Positions 18,345 to 26,105 of a stretch of DNA of 36,005 bases are shown in pieces. Each line of letters begins with the position of its first letter. Within the stretch, counting starts at the first letter, position 1. The position numbers were made by a program, and so were the translations under genes. The stretch spans positions 1 through 36,005 of the forward strand of contig CAADYC010000001.1 in the NCBI GenBank assembly GCA_900753165.1, read 5' to 3'. This DNA is from Clostridia bacterium. GTDB lineage: Bacteria > Bacillota > Clostridia > TANB77 > CAG-508. A model generated the notes under the pieces. The model saw nothing but the letters and a program-made list of their open reading frames with translations. It made no database searches and was not told the DNA's origin.

Positions 18345-19078
18345 TATTTATATTGTGCGTATCCATTTTCTTCAATATCTGAAGCCAATTCTTGTCCACC
18401 TGTTTTAACGATTTTTCCATTAACTAAAACATGAACATAGTCAACCTTTAAACTATGCAAAATTTTAGTATTATGAGTAATAATTAAAACAGCATTATTC
18501 TCATTTTTAAACATCTCAATACCTTTTGAAACAGTCTTTATTGCATCAACATCAAGACCAGAATCTGTTTCGTCAAGAATAGCAAGTTTTGGATTTAATA
18601 CAAGCATTTGTAAAATTTCATTTTTCTTTTTCTCTCCACCTGAAAATCCAACATTTAAACTTCTTTCCATATTTTTAGAATTCATATTTAATTCTTCCAT
18701 ATATTTTTTCAATTCATCTTTAAATTGAAAAATTTTAACAGGTTGTCCAGTTATTTTATTTTTCGCATATTTCAAGAAGTTTGTAACTGAAACCCCAGGA
18801 ATTTCTTCTGGTAATTGGAATGACATAAATATTCCTTTTCTTGCAATTTCGTCAGTTCTTGATTCTGTAATATCTTCACCATCAAATGTTATTGTTCCAT
18901 TTGTTTTTGTATATTCTGGATTATTTAATATTGCATTTGCTGTTGTTGTTTTTCCTGAACCATTTGGTCCCATTATTACATGGATTTCTCCTTTTTTTAT
19001 ATCTAAATCTATTCCTTTTAATATTTCTTTTTCTCCTGCGTTTACATGTAAATCTTTTATTTCTAATAAATTACTCAT
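18344..19078 (-). CDS. sufC: Fe-S assembly ATPase SufC
   Basis: ABC-type ATPase that drives conformational change in SufBD. The 244-aa protein has Walker A GPNGSGKTT (37-45), the signature FSGGEKKKNEI typical of SufC, and Walker B LAILDETDSGLD. No membrane domain. It is the first suf gene after the DtxR-like regulator, with a GAAAGGA site. Confidence 0.97.
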   Translation of the reverse strand: MSNLLEIKDLHVNAGEKEILKGIDLDIKKGEIHVIMGPNGSGKTTTANAILNNPEYTKTNGTITFDGEDITESRTDEIARKGIFMSFQLPEEIPGVSVTNFLKYAKNKITGQPVKIFQFKDELKKYMEELNMNSKNMERSLNVGFSGGEKKKNEILQMLVLNPKLAILDETDSGLDVDAIKTVSKGIEMFKNENNAVLIITHNTKILHSLKVDYVHVLVNGKIVKTGGQELASDIEENGYAQYK

Positions 19079-19132
19079 TGTTTTAAATCCTTTCTTTTAT
19101 TTAATATATTTTATTGTACTGTAATATAATTT

Positions 19133-19579
19133 TTATTTTTTGAGAGTCCTTCTTGCGCAGCATCTGCACTTTTCTTTATTGATATCATAATCACAGTCTA
19201 AATTTGTTAATCCTAATTCTTTATGCACATATTTTGCCAATTTGTTTATTGTTTTATCCGTTATTGCTAATTTTATTTTTTCTGCTTCACTTTCTGCTTC
19301 TTCTTCGTCTAAATTAAGCACGTCTTTTAAAAATACATAAACTATATCATATGCTTCTAAAATTTTTTTTGCTAAGTCTTCTCCTTTTTCTGTTAGTTCT
19401 ATTGTTCCATATGATTCATAATTTAGCAATCCGCTGTCTTTTAAGTTATAAATTGCTTTGTTTACACTTGGTTTTGTACAGTTCATTTTTTTTGCAATGT
19501 CTGTTACTCTTATGTTTCCATTTTGCTGTTTTAATATATACATTGTTTTCAAGTATTCTTCTGATGCTTTTGATATCAT
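19133..19579 (-). CDS. DtxR/MntR-like regulator with C-terminal cysteine cluster
   Basis: A 148-aa transcription factor: winged helix (1-65) and dimerisation domain (66-125) of the DtxR/MntR family, at the head of the suf cluster. Aligned by eye with Bacillus MntR, four of six metal ligands are replaced: Glu11 by Lys11, His77 by Tyr77, Glu102 by Lys103 and His103 by Leu104. Instead the C-terminus has Cys129, Cys138, Cys140 and Cys141 (C-x8-C-x-C-C), with Cys34 elsewhere. This fits a regulator that senses Fe-S clusters or another metal through the cysteines rather than Mn/Fe at the classical site; the sensing role is inference. It probably controls itself and suf through the GTTAAC sites. Confidence 0.88.
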   Translation of the reverse strand: MISKASEEYLKTMYILKQQNGNIRVTDIAKKMNCTKPSVNKAIYNLKDSGLLNYESYGTIELTEKGEDLAKKILEAYDIVYVFLKDVLNLDEEEAESEAEKIKLAITDKTINKLAKYVHKELGLTNLDCDYDINKEKCRCCARRTLKK

Positions 19580-19648
19580 TTTTTATCCTCTTTCTTTATA
19601 TTTTAACATTCACAAGCTTTAAAAAAATTGTAACTATTTTCAAAGTTT

Positions 19649-19700
19649 GTTAACTTTGGTTAACATTATACTCTCTTATAAATTGTTTGTCAAGGTTAAC
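19649..19700 (-). promoter_or_regulatory. suf regulator promoter with GTTAAC operators
   Basis: Minus-strand TTGACA (19688-19693), 17-bp spacer, TATAAT (19665-19670): full consensus. GTTAAC occurs at 19649-19654 and 19659-19664, forming the inverted repeat TGTTAAC-CAAA-GTTAACA over the start point, and again at 19695-19700 just upstream of the -35. Binding there would block polymerase, suggesting repression by the adjacent regulator. Confidence 0.75.
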
Positions 19701-19703
19701 AAC

Positions 19704-19724
19704 AAAAAAAGCCCCTCACGGGGC
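19704..19724 (-). terminator. Terminator with stop codon in loop
   Basis: GCCCC/GGGGC (19711-19715 with 19720-19724) has a 4-nt loop followed on the minus strand by T7. The stop codon of the small membrane protein (19716-19718) forms the loop. Confidence 0.85.
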
Positions 19725-19910
19725 CTGGCTTATACAATATGCCACAACAACAATTATTACAATAATGATTGCAACAATCCCTAGGCCTGCAAGTAACCGA
19801 AGTCCTAATGGATTTTCTTTATCTAATAGATATTCAATTGCAGACTTAATAATACAACCCACAACAAAAACCTCACAGATAAACAAAATAAAATAGAACA
19901 AATTCATCAT
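19716..19910 (-). CDS. Small membrane protein, two helices
   Basis: A 64-aa protein not recognised: helix one at about 4-23, a short charged loop (EYLLDKENPLG), then a long Ile/Val-rich helix at about 38-59. AAGGAGG precedes the ATG and its own promoter precedes that. The terminator is built from its last codons. It lies between the 1067-aa secreted protein and the suf regulator as a separate unit. Function unknown. Confidence 0.75.
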   Translation of the reverse strand: MMNLFYFILFICEVFVVGCIIKSAIEYLLDKENPLGLRLLAGLGIVAIIIVIIVVVAYCISQAP

Positions 19911-19953
19911 ACTCTTTCCTCCTTAGGCATTTTATAGTATTTTAACAAAACTA

Positions 19954-19982
19954 ATTATACCACCTTTATAGACTAAAGTCAA
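19954..19982 (-). promoter_or_regulatory. Promoter of small membrane protein
   Basis: Minus-strand TTGACT (19977-19982), 17-bp spacer, TATAAT (19954-19959). The -35 overlaps the stop codon of the upstream gene. Confidence 0.7.
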
Positions 19983-22900
19983 TTTTTATATGGAGGTGAT
20001 AATTTGCTAATCCCAAAACATCCACCAGCAAATAGTAACTCTCCTGTTTTAGGATTAACTTCTAAAGAATTAGTTTCAAAACCACCTTGTCTTCCTTGTT
20101 TTACAATAGAATTTGTTGTATTACTCGTTATAACTTGGAATGATCTTCCGCCATCAACAGAACGATATAGTGCACAGTCATTTAAAAATGTATTTCCCGC
20201 TCCACCACAGTAAATTATATTAGGGTCTATTGGGTCTACTGCAACTTTAGAAATGCAATACCCACCTTTTAAGTTTACAGGTGCTCTTTTATATTCGTCA
20301 ACATATCTATTCAAAACACATTCTACACTACCATCTTTTGTTGATGTTTTGTATAAATATCCACCTTCACATGCTGCATATGCCACTTCGTTTTTCCAGT
20401 CATATGCAACATCCATTATATGTGCTGATGCGTATTTAGGATTTGGTATAAATTCTGTATTATTTACTTTCTTCCAAGTCTTTCCATCATCATAAGATGT
20501 TACAATATATTTCCCAGTTTCGTCCATTCCATATAATTCTTTTTGACCTTTTGGGTTATGTGTATAAACATTTATACATCCATCCATTTTAGCCCAAGTA
20601 TGTCCTCCATCTTCACTTCTTAAGTCACATGCAAATAATACTTTTGGATTTGTTGGTGACTGGTAAGAAGATTCTATTCCTGTATTTATATTTTCTTTTG
20701 TAAAATACATTCCTGTATCTATAATTGTTTTTCCACCGTCAAATGTGATTTTCAATTTTCTTGGGTTATGCCATGAGTCTGATACTCCAACAAAATATGT
20801 ATTTTCGTCTACAGCATATCCTCCATAACAGAATCCACCCCATCTGTGGCCTGACATACTAATATATTTCCATGTTTTGCCTCCATCGGTTGTTACACAT
20901 CCGTCATAATCTTGTGAACCAAAATATATAATATCTGAGTTATACACATTATAATGAACATTTCCACCACTTAATATTCCTGTAATTCCGTTACTGTCCC
21001 ATTTAAATGTTTTTCCACTATCTGTACTTGAGCTTGCATAATCGCCTTGCGTATGTATCCATACTTTGTTTTCATTAATTGGACTCCACATTGGAATACT
21101 CATTCTATTATTGTAAGGCATAAAACTTAATTCATCTGATAATGTTGATTTTTTCCATGTTTTTCCACCATCTGTACTGTAATATGGATAATTTTGATAT
21201 GTTCCTTGTCTGTCTATGATTATCATCTTATTTGAATTTAATGGACTTACTTTTATGTTCATTGGCTGTGTTGTTGGATATGAAGTTGATTCTATTTTAT
21301 CAAAAGTTTTTCCATCTTTTGAAATATATACTCCATTATTATTACAGTAATAAACATTTATTTTATTGTCTTTTTGTGCTGTTAAATCTAGTCCTGTAAT
21401 GGTACCTTCAACTATTTTTTCAAAGTTTTCACCTTTATCAGAGCTGTAATATATTCCATCATTTCTTGAAACATAAACATCACCTGTATATGGATTTATT
21501 TTTATTGTTCCATCACTTAAATCATTGTTTATAAGATTCCATGTGTATCCACCATCTGTTGTCTTGTATAGACCTTTTTCATTTTCTGCTAGATAATTTT
21601 CTTCTGTTTCATATGCTGTTGACCAATATGCAACCATACATCTATTTTGTTCTTGATTATATGAAGACTCATCATATGCTATTGCATCTCTTATATCTCT
21701 ATGTCCTTTTACTAACATCACTTTAGTAAATTTCCATGACTTTCCGCCATCTTCTGAAATATATAATCCATTTGTATTAAATGGTGAACCATTTATTCCA
21801 ACTGCTACAACATATGATGGATTTTTAGGGTCTATAGAAAATGTTCCTGCTCCTCTTGACTGTAGTCCTGCATTTGATTGTTCCCAATTTTTACCTCCGT
21901 CTTCTGAACGATATATTCCACCTACGTCTGTTCCATATAATAATAGATTTCCGTCTTTGCTTATAGCCATTCCTATTGGCCACTGGCAACCTTCTCCTCC
22001 TGTTGTTACTCCTTGTTTTTGTAATAATTCTTTTGAAACCATTGGGACTGCTGACCACGACGTTATATTTGTTACATTGTTTTTGTCATAAGGACATTCC
22101 TTTTGTTGTTCTATTAATAATGATAAATCTATTATACTTAATTTGCTATCACTGTTCATATCTGCCTGTTCTAATGATGTTACATTCTTTAATTTTATTA
22201 AATATTCTTGCATCATTTCTATGTCTTCATCATCTATAACTGAACTTTGATTTATATCTCCTACAAATATTTCTGATGTTGCAAATACTGTACTTTCACT
22301 TATAAGTATTCCACAAATTATAAGCATCATCATTATTTTACTGTATTTTTTATTTTTATAATATAATATTATTGATAAAATTGCCAATATAATTATTGCT
22401 ATTAATATAGCTCTACTTGCCCCTGTTTTAGGGAACATTTTTGGTAAATTTTCTTCTACTTTGTTATTTGTCTTATTTTCTGTGTTATTTTTAGTTGAAT
22501 TATCTGTTTTATTTTCTGTTACATTGCTTGTTGCATTTCCAGTTGTTATATTTTCAATTATGTTACTTGTTGTATTGCCTATTGCATTATTTGTTGTATC
22601 TCCTGTTGTATTTTCTATTGTATTTTCTATTGTATTTTCTGGCTTTGATGGCTTTTCAGGTGTAGTTGGTTCTTCTGGGTTTGTTGGCTTGTCTATTAAA
22701 CTTTCATTTAATTTTATTGAAATTTGTTTTGATAATTTTTCATTTTCAAATTCAGTTTTTCCATCAGATGCTACTATTTGATCTATTGTTATTTCTGTAT
22801 TTTCAACCCTTGCATTATTTTTAGCTTTTAATTTTATTTTTAAAATTTCTTTGTTTGTTTTATCTTGTTTATTTATTATATTAACTTCTTTATTATTTTT

Positions 22901-23182
22901 ATTGTATTTTAAACTTTCCCAGCCTTCTTTTGTTTCAAAGCTATTCTCATCAAGTTCTTCCCAAATGTTATCGTCATAATTTATTTTAGCTTGAAAAGCA
23001 TTAATTTGTTCATCACAATTTATTTTTAATGTAATTGATTTTTCTTCACCTTGTTTTATTTCTGCTTTTTCTATGTCTATACTGCTATTTAGTGTTTTGT
23101 CTGTCGCCTGTATTTTATTATTAAACATCAAAAAACTCATACATATTATTACTGTTATTAAAAAAACTACCCTTTTTTTCAT
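19979..23182 (-). CDS. Cohesin / sorting signal / dockerin / Asp-box propeller protein
   Basis: One 1067-aa frame that reads like two secreted proteins in tandem. Part one: signal peptide (1-26), a cohesin-like beta domain (35-158), a Pro then Asn/Thr-rich linker (165-245), the sorting-signal-like FPKTG (250-254), membrane helix (257-274) and basic tail YKNKKYSK. Part two: a second signal-like helix (283-299) ending STVFA, a dockerin with two calcium loops (DINQSSVIDDED at 309-320 and DMNSDSKLSIID at 341-352), then a beta-propeller region (374-1067) with about a dozen Asp-boxes of the S-x-D-G-G-x-T-W type. The TDVGGIYRSEDGG start recalls GH74/VPS10-type propellers, so a glycoside hydrolase role is possible but unproven. 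No ribosome site precedes Met284, so a separate start is unlikely. Confidence 0.88.
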   Translation of the reverse strand: MKKRVVFLITVIICMSFLMFNNKIQATDKTLNSSIDIEKAEIKQGEEKSITLKINCDEQINAFQAKINYDDNIWEELDENSFETKEGWESLKYNKNNKEVNIINKQDKTNKEILKIKLKAKNNARVENTEITIDQIVASDGKTEFENEKLSKQISIKLNESLIDKPTNPEEPTTPEKPSKPENTIENTIENTTGDTTNNAIGNTTSNIIENITTGNATSNVTENKTDNSTKNNTENKTNNKVEENLPKMFPKTGASRAILIAIIILAILSIILYYKNKKYSKIMMMLIICGILISESTVFATSEIFVGDINQSSVIDDEDIEMMQEYLIKLKNVTSLEQADMNSDSKLSIIDLSLLIEQQKECPYDKNNVTNITSWSAVPMVSKELLQKQGVTTGGEGCQWPIGMAISKDGNLLLYGTDVGGIYRSEDGGKNWEQSNAGLQSRGAGTFSIDPKNPSYVVAVGINGSPFNTNGLYISEDGGKSWKFTKVMLVKGHRDIRDAIAYDESSYNQEQNRCMVAYWSTAYETEENYLAENEKGLYKTTDGGYTWNLINNDLSDGTIKINPYTGDVYVSRNDGIYYSSDKGENFEKIVEGTITGLDLTAQKDNKINVYYCNNNGVYISKDGKTFDKIESTSYPTTQPMNIKVSPLNSNKMIIIDRQGTYQNYPYYSTDGGKTWKKSTLSDELSFMPYNNRMSIPMWSPINENKVWIHTQGDYASSSTDSGKTFKWDSNGITGILSGGNVHYNVYNSDIIYFGSQDYDGCVTTDGGKTWKYISMSGHRWGGFCYGGYAVDENTYFVGVSDSWHNPRKLKITFDGGKTIIDTGMYFTKENINTGIESSYQSPTNPKVLFACDLRSEDGGHTWAKMDGCINVYTHNPKGQKELYGMDETGKYIVTSYDDGKTWKKVNNTEFIPNPKYASAHIMDVAYDWKNEVAYAACEGGYLYKTSTKDGSVECVLNRYVDEYKRAPVNLKGGYCISKVAVDPIDPNIIYCGGAGNTFLNDCALYRSVDGGRSFQVITSNTTNSIVKQGRQGGFETNSLEVNPKTGELLFAGGCFGISKLSPPYKN
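22606..22641 (-). repeat. 12-bp tandem repeat in linker coding
   Basis: Three copies of TTGTATTTTCTA (plus strand; the last base of copy three is changed) encode the repeated Glu-Asn-Thr-Ile steps of the Asn/Thr-rich linker. Such repeats can change linker length by slippage in steps of four residues without a frameshift. Confidence 0.85.
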
Positions 23183-23254
23183 TTTTTCTCCTAAAATTAA
23201 AATTATATATATTTATATTTTATCATAATAAAATATAAATTACTATAATATAAC

Positions 23255-23293
23255 AAAAAATAACACATTTTTGTTAATTCTGTGTTATTTTTT
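23255..23293 (-). terminator. Terminator after ZIP transporter gene
   Basis: A 13-bp perfect stem AAAAAATAACACA/TGTGTTATTTTTT (23255-23267 with 23281-23293), with T6 on the minus strand inside the stem end. It separates the ZIP gene from the 1067-aa gene. Confidence 0.65.
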
Positions 23294-23306
23294 ATATAAA
23301 TATTTT

Positions 23307-24083
23307 TTATCCTAATGCAACATCAAGTATCATCATAATTGTAAAACCTATTGCAACACCAATAGTACCAATATTTGAATGCTCACCTGCTTGTGATTCT
23401 GGTATTAATTCTTCTACAACAACATAGATCATTGCCCCTGCTGCAAAAGATAACAAATATGGCAATATTGGAACAACTGCATTTGTAAGAAGTATTGTAA
23501 TAATTGCACCAATTGGCTCAACAATCCCCGACAAAGTCCCATACAAAAATGCTTTTGGCTTTGAAACTCCCTCACTTTTTAATGGCATTGAAATAATTGC
23601 ACCTTCTGGAAAGTTTTGTATAGCAATTCCAACTGCTAATGCAAAAGCACTTGCCATTGTAATTCCTGCATTTTGTGCTAGTGCTCCTGCAAAAGTAACC
23701 CCAACTGCCATTCCTTCTGGTATGTTGTGTAATGTTACTGCAAATACCATCATTGTTGTCTTCTTTAATTTTGATTTCATTCCTTCTGGCTTTTCACTTT
23801 CTAAGTGCATATGTGGGACTACACTATCTAACACTAAAAGAAATACAATTCCTAATAAAAATCCTATCGCCGCCGGAATCCAAGCAACTTTTCCTTGTGT
23901 TTCTGCCATTTCTATTGATGGTATTAATAATGACCATACTGATGCCGCTATCATTACTCCTGATGCAAATCCTAATAAGATTTTTTCTACTTTTTTGTTC
24001 ATTTCTTTTTTCATTAAGAATACCATTGCGGCTCCAAGTGTTGTGCCTAAAAATGGTATTACTAAACCTAAAAATATTTGCAT
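23307..24083 (-). CDS. ZIP family metal transporter
   Basis: Imports divalent cations such as Zn2+, Fe2+ or Mn2+ across the cell membrane. The 258-aa protein has about eight membrane helices and the paired binding motifs HNIPEG (around 118-123) and QNFPEG (around 156-161). A short His-containing loop (PHMHLE) lies between helices 3 and 4. It follows mutL by 19 nt and is probably cotranscribed with it. Metal specificity cannot be read from sequence. Confidence 0.94.
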   Translation of the reverse strand: MQIFLGLVIPFLGTTLGAAMVFLMKKEMNKKVEKILLGFASGVMIAASVWSLLIPSIEMAETQGKVAWIPAAIGFLLGIVFLLVLDSVVPHMHLESEKPEGMKSKLKKTTMMVFAVTLHNIPEGMAVGVTFAGALAQNAGITMASAFALAVGIAIQNFPEGAIISMPLKSEGVSKPKAFLYGTLSGIVEPIGAIITILLTNAVVPILPYLLSFAAGAMIYVVVEELIPESQAGEHSNIGTIGVAIGFTIMMILDVALG

Positions 24084-24102
24084 AATTTTATCTCTTTTCT
24101 TT

Positions 24103-25905
24103 TTAATTTGATAATTTATTTTTAATAAAATCTCTACTAATTTTTATAGTAGTCGGTCTTCCGTGTGGACACGTATATGGATTATTCAAACTCAACAAAC
24201 TTTGTATTAAATTTTCAACCTCTTGTCTACTTAAATCCATATTGGCCTTAACAGCAGCCTTACATGCAACTGTTGCAATAAATCTTTCTTCAACATCTTT
24301 TATTGAAGTTCTCTCATTTGTTAACATCTCATCCAAAATATCCATAAAAATATTTTGAGTTTTTGCTTTGTATTCTAAATCAGGTATTCCATTTATTTTG
24401 ACTGAATTTTCTCCAAACAATTCTATATCGAATCCTGTATTTATAAGCATCTCCATGTTGTTTTTAACAAATTCCATTTCTCTGTGTGTTAAATTTATAA
24501 CTTCTGGTAACAACATCATTTGACTGTTTTGACTAACTTTTTGTTTATAGTTTTCTTTTATTTTTTCATACAAAAATCTTTCATGTGCTGCATGTTGGTC
24601 TATTAAAAATAGTTCATTTTCAACTTCTATTACTATAAATGTTCTGAATAATATTCCTAGATATTTGTATTTTACAGTTCTTGATTCTTCTCTTTTTCGT
24701 AATTCGTTTTTGGAATTTGTATCTACAATTATATTATCTTCATTTTCATTTTGTCTATGATTTTCATATGTTAGATTTGTAATTTTTTCTTCCTGATTTA
24801 AAAATTTATTTTTGAAGCTATTTTCTTTCTTTTCAGAGAATTTATTTGTTAAAAACTCTAATTCATTTTGAATATATTCTTCGTTGTGTTCCTCATTTTC
24901 ATTATTTCCCAAAAACTCAAATTTAAGCATTTTACTTTTTATTGCATGATACAAAATCTTATAAATTTTATCCTCATCCTTGAACCTAACTTCCATTTTA
25001 GTTGGATGAACATTCACATCATAAAAATCTGCAGGCATATCTAAATTTAAAATATAAAAACCATATTTACCAATACCAACTCCACCTTTAAAAGCCTGGT
25101 CTGCGCTATTAATTAATACATTATTTTTTATATTTCTTTTATTCAAAAATAATATCTGCTCTTTTCTATTATCTCTGGAAATCATTGTATTTCCTATAAC
25201 ACCTGTAACTTTGATATTATCACTTTCATAATTTACTTCTAGCAAATTTTCTTTTATTTCTTTGCCATACATTAAATATATGATATCTAAAATATTGCCA
25301 TTTCCATTAGTAAAAAATACACTTTTTCCGTCATTCAATAGTCTAAAAGATACATTAGGGTTTGCAAGCGCTACCTTTTGAACCCAGTCTTTTATATATC
25401 TAAATTCAGTAGCATCTTGCTTTAAAAATTTATATCTAACAGGCGTATTAAAAAATAGATTTTCTACTGAGATGGTTGTTCCAACTTGTATTCCACATTC
25501 TTCCGCTTCTATGATGTTTCCTGCTTTAGCAACTAATTTTGTTCCTGTAAACTCTTCTTTTGTTTTAGACTGCATTGTCAAAGTTGATATTGCACTAATA
25601 CTTGCTAACGCCTCTCCTCTGAACCCCATTGTATATGTTTTTTCCAAATCTTCAACTTTTCGTATCTTACTTGTAGCGTGTCTTTCCAATGATATTGCCA
25701 TATCTTCTTGACTAATGCCTTTTCCGTTATCAGTAATCTTTATAAATGTTTTTCCACCATTTTTAACTTCTATTACTATTTTATTTGCACCTGCATCAAT
25801 AGAATTTTCTACTAACTCTTTTACTACATTTGCAGGTCTTTCTATAACTTCACCTGCCGCTATTTTGTTTATTGTTAAATCATCTAATAAAACTATGTTC
25901 CCCAA
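24103..25905 (-). CDS. mutL: DNA mismatch repair protein MutL
   Basis: Mismatch-repair ATPase that links MutS recognition to strand incision. The 600-aa protein has the GHKL ATPase motifs ELVENSIDAG, DNGKGI and GFRGEAL in the N-terminal half, a Glu/Asn-rich linker (about 340-410), and a C-terminal domain with the endonuclease motif DQHA-x2-E-x4-E plus ACKAAVKA and CPHGRPT. So it is the nicking type used by organisms without MutH. The start is TTG: it gives the standard MutL N-terminus (DDLTINKIAAGEVIERP) with a weak GGA site before it. mutS is not in the window. Confidence 0.97.
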   Translation of the reverse strand: MGNIVLLDDLTINKIAAGEVIERPANVVKELVENSIDAGANKIVIEVKNGGKTFIKITDNGKGISQEDMAISLERHATSKIRKVEDLEKTYTMGFRGEALASISAISTLTMQSKTKEEFTGTKLVAKAGNIIEAEECGIQVGTTISVENLFFNTPVRYKFLKQDATEFRYIKDWVQKVALANPNVSFRLLNDGKSVFFTNGNGNILDIIYLMYGKEIKENLLEVNYESDNIKVTGVIGNTMISRDNRKEQILFLNKRNIKNNVLINSADQAFKGGVGIGKYGFYILNLDMPADFYDVNVHPTKMEVRFKDEDKIYKILYHAIKSKMLKFEFLGNNENEEHNEEYIQNELEFLTNKFSEKKENSFKNKFLNQEEKITNLTYENHRQNENEDNIIVDTNSKNELRKREESRTVKYKYLGILFRTFIVIEVENELFLIDQHAAHERFLYEKIKENYKQKVSQNSQMMLLPEVINLTHREMEFVKNNMEMLINTGFDIELFGENSVKINGIPDLEYKAKTQNIFMDILDEMLTNERTSIKDVEERFIATVACKAAVKANMDLSRQEVENLIQSLLSLNNPYTCPHGRPTTIKISRDFIKNKLSN

Positions 25906-25951
25906 TTTTTTTCCATCTCTTTCTTCAATTATTACAATTATATTTAGATTT

Positions 25952-26076
25952 AAAATTAATAATTTATTTATTTTGAAGTGATTCGTGGGGACAGTTCAAA
26001 AATTCTCAAAAGTTGAAAAACTTTTGTTAGGATTTTTAGAATGGGGCAACAAAGAAATAAATAAATTATTAATTTT
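25952..26076. repeat. 125-bp inverted-repeat unit (MITE-like)
   Basis: Terminal arms of 22 bp (25952-25973 and 26055-26076) are perfectly complementary. Inside is a second hairpin: AAAAATTCT/AGGATTTTT plus CAAAAGTT/AACTTTTG with a GAAA loop (25998-26037). Between them the left half has GTGGGGACAGTTC and the right half GAATGGGGCAAC, which do not pair. It fills the spacer between the FtsX permease and mutL. It could be a non-autonomous inserted element or a strong bidirectional terminator. Confidence 0.75.
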
Positions 26077-26105
26077 TCTCATATAATTGTTAACAGTAAT
26101 AAATC

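Noticed and set aside
22325..22335. Separate gene start at the Met-Met-Met of the second signal-like helix
   Set aside because: No Shine-Dalgarno sequence or promoter is seen upstream, unlike the strong sites of most genes here, so the long frame is kept as one gene.
22606..22641. Tandem 12-mers as a possible CRISPR-like array
   Set aside because: No spacers between copies, and the unit encodes the Asn/Thr linker of a secreted protein.
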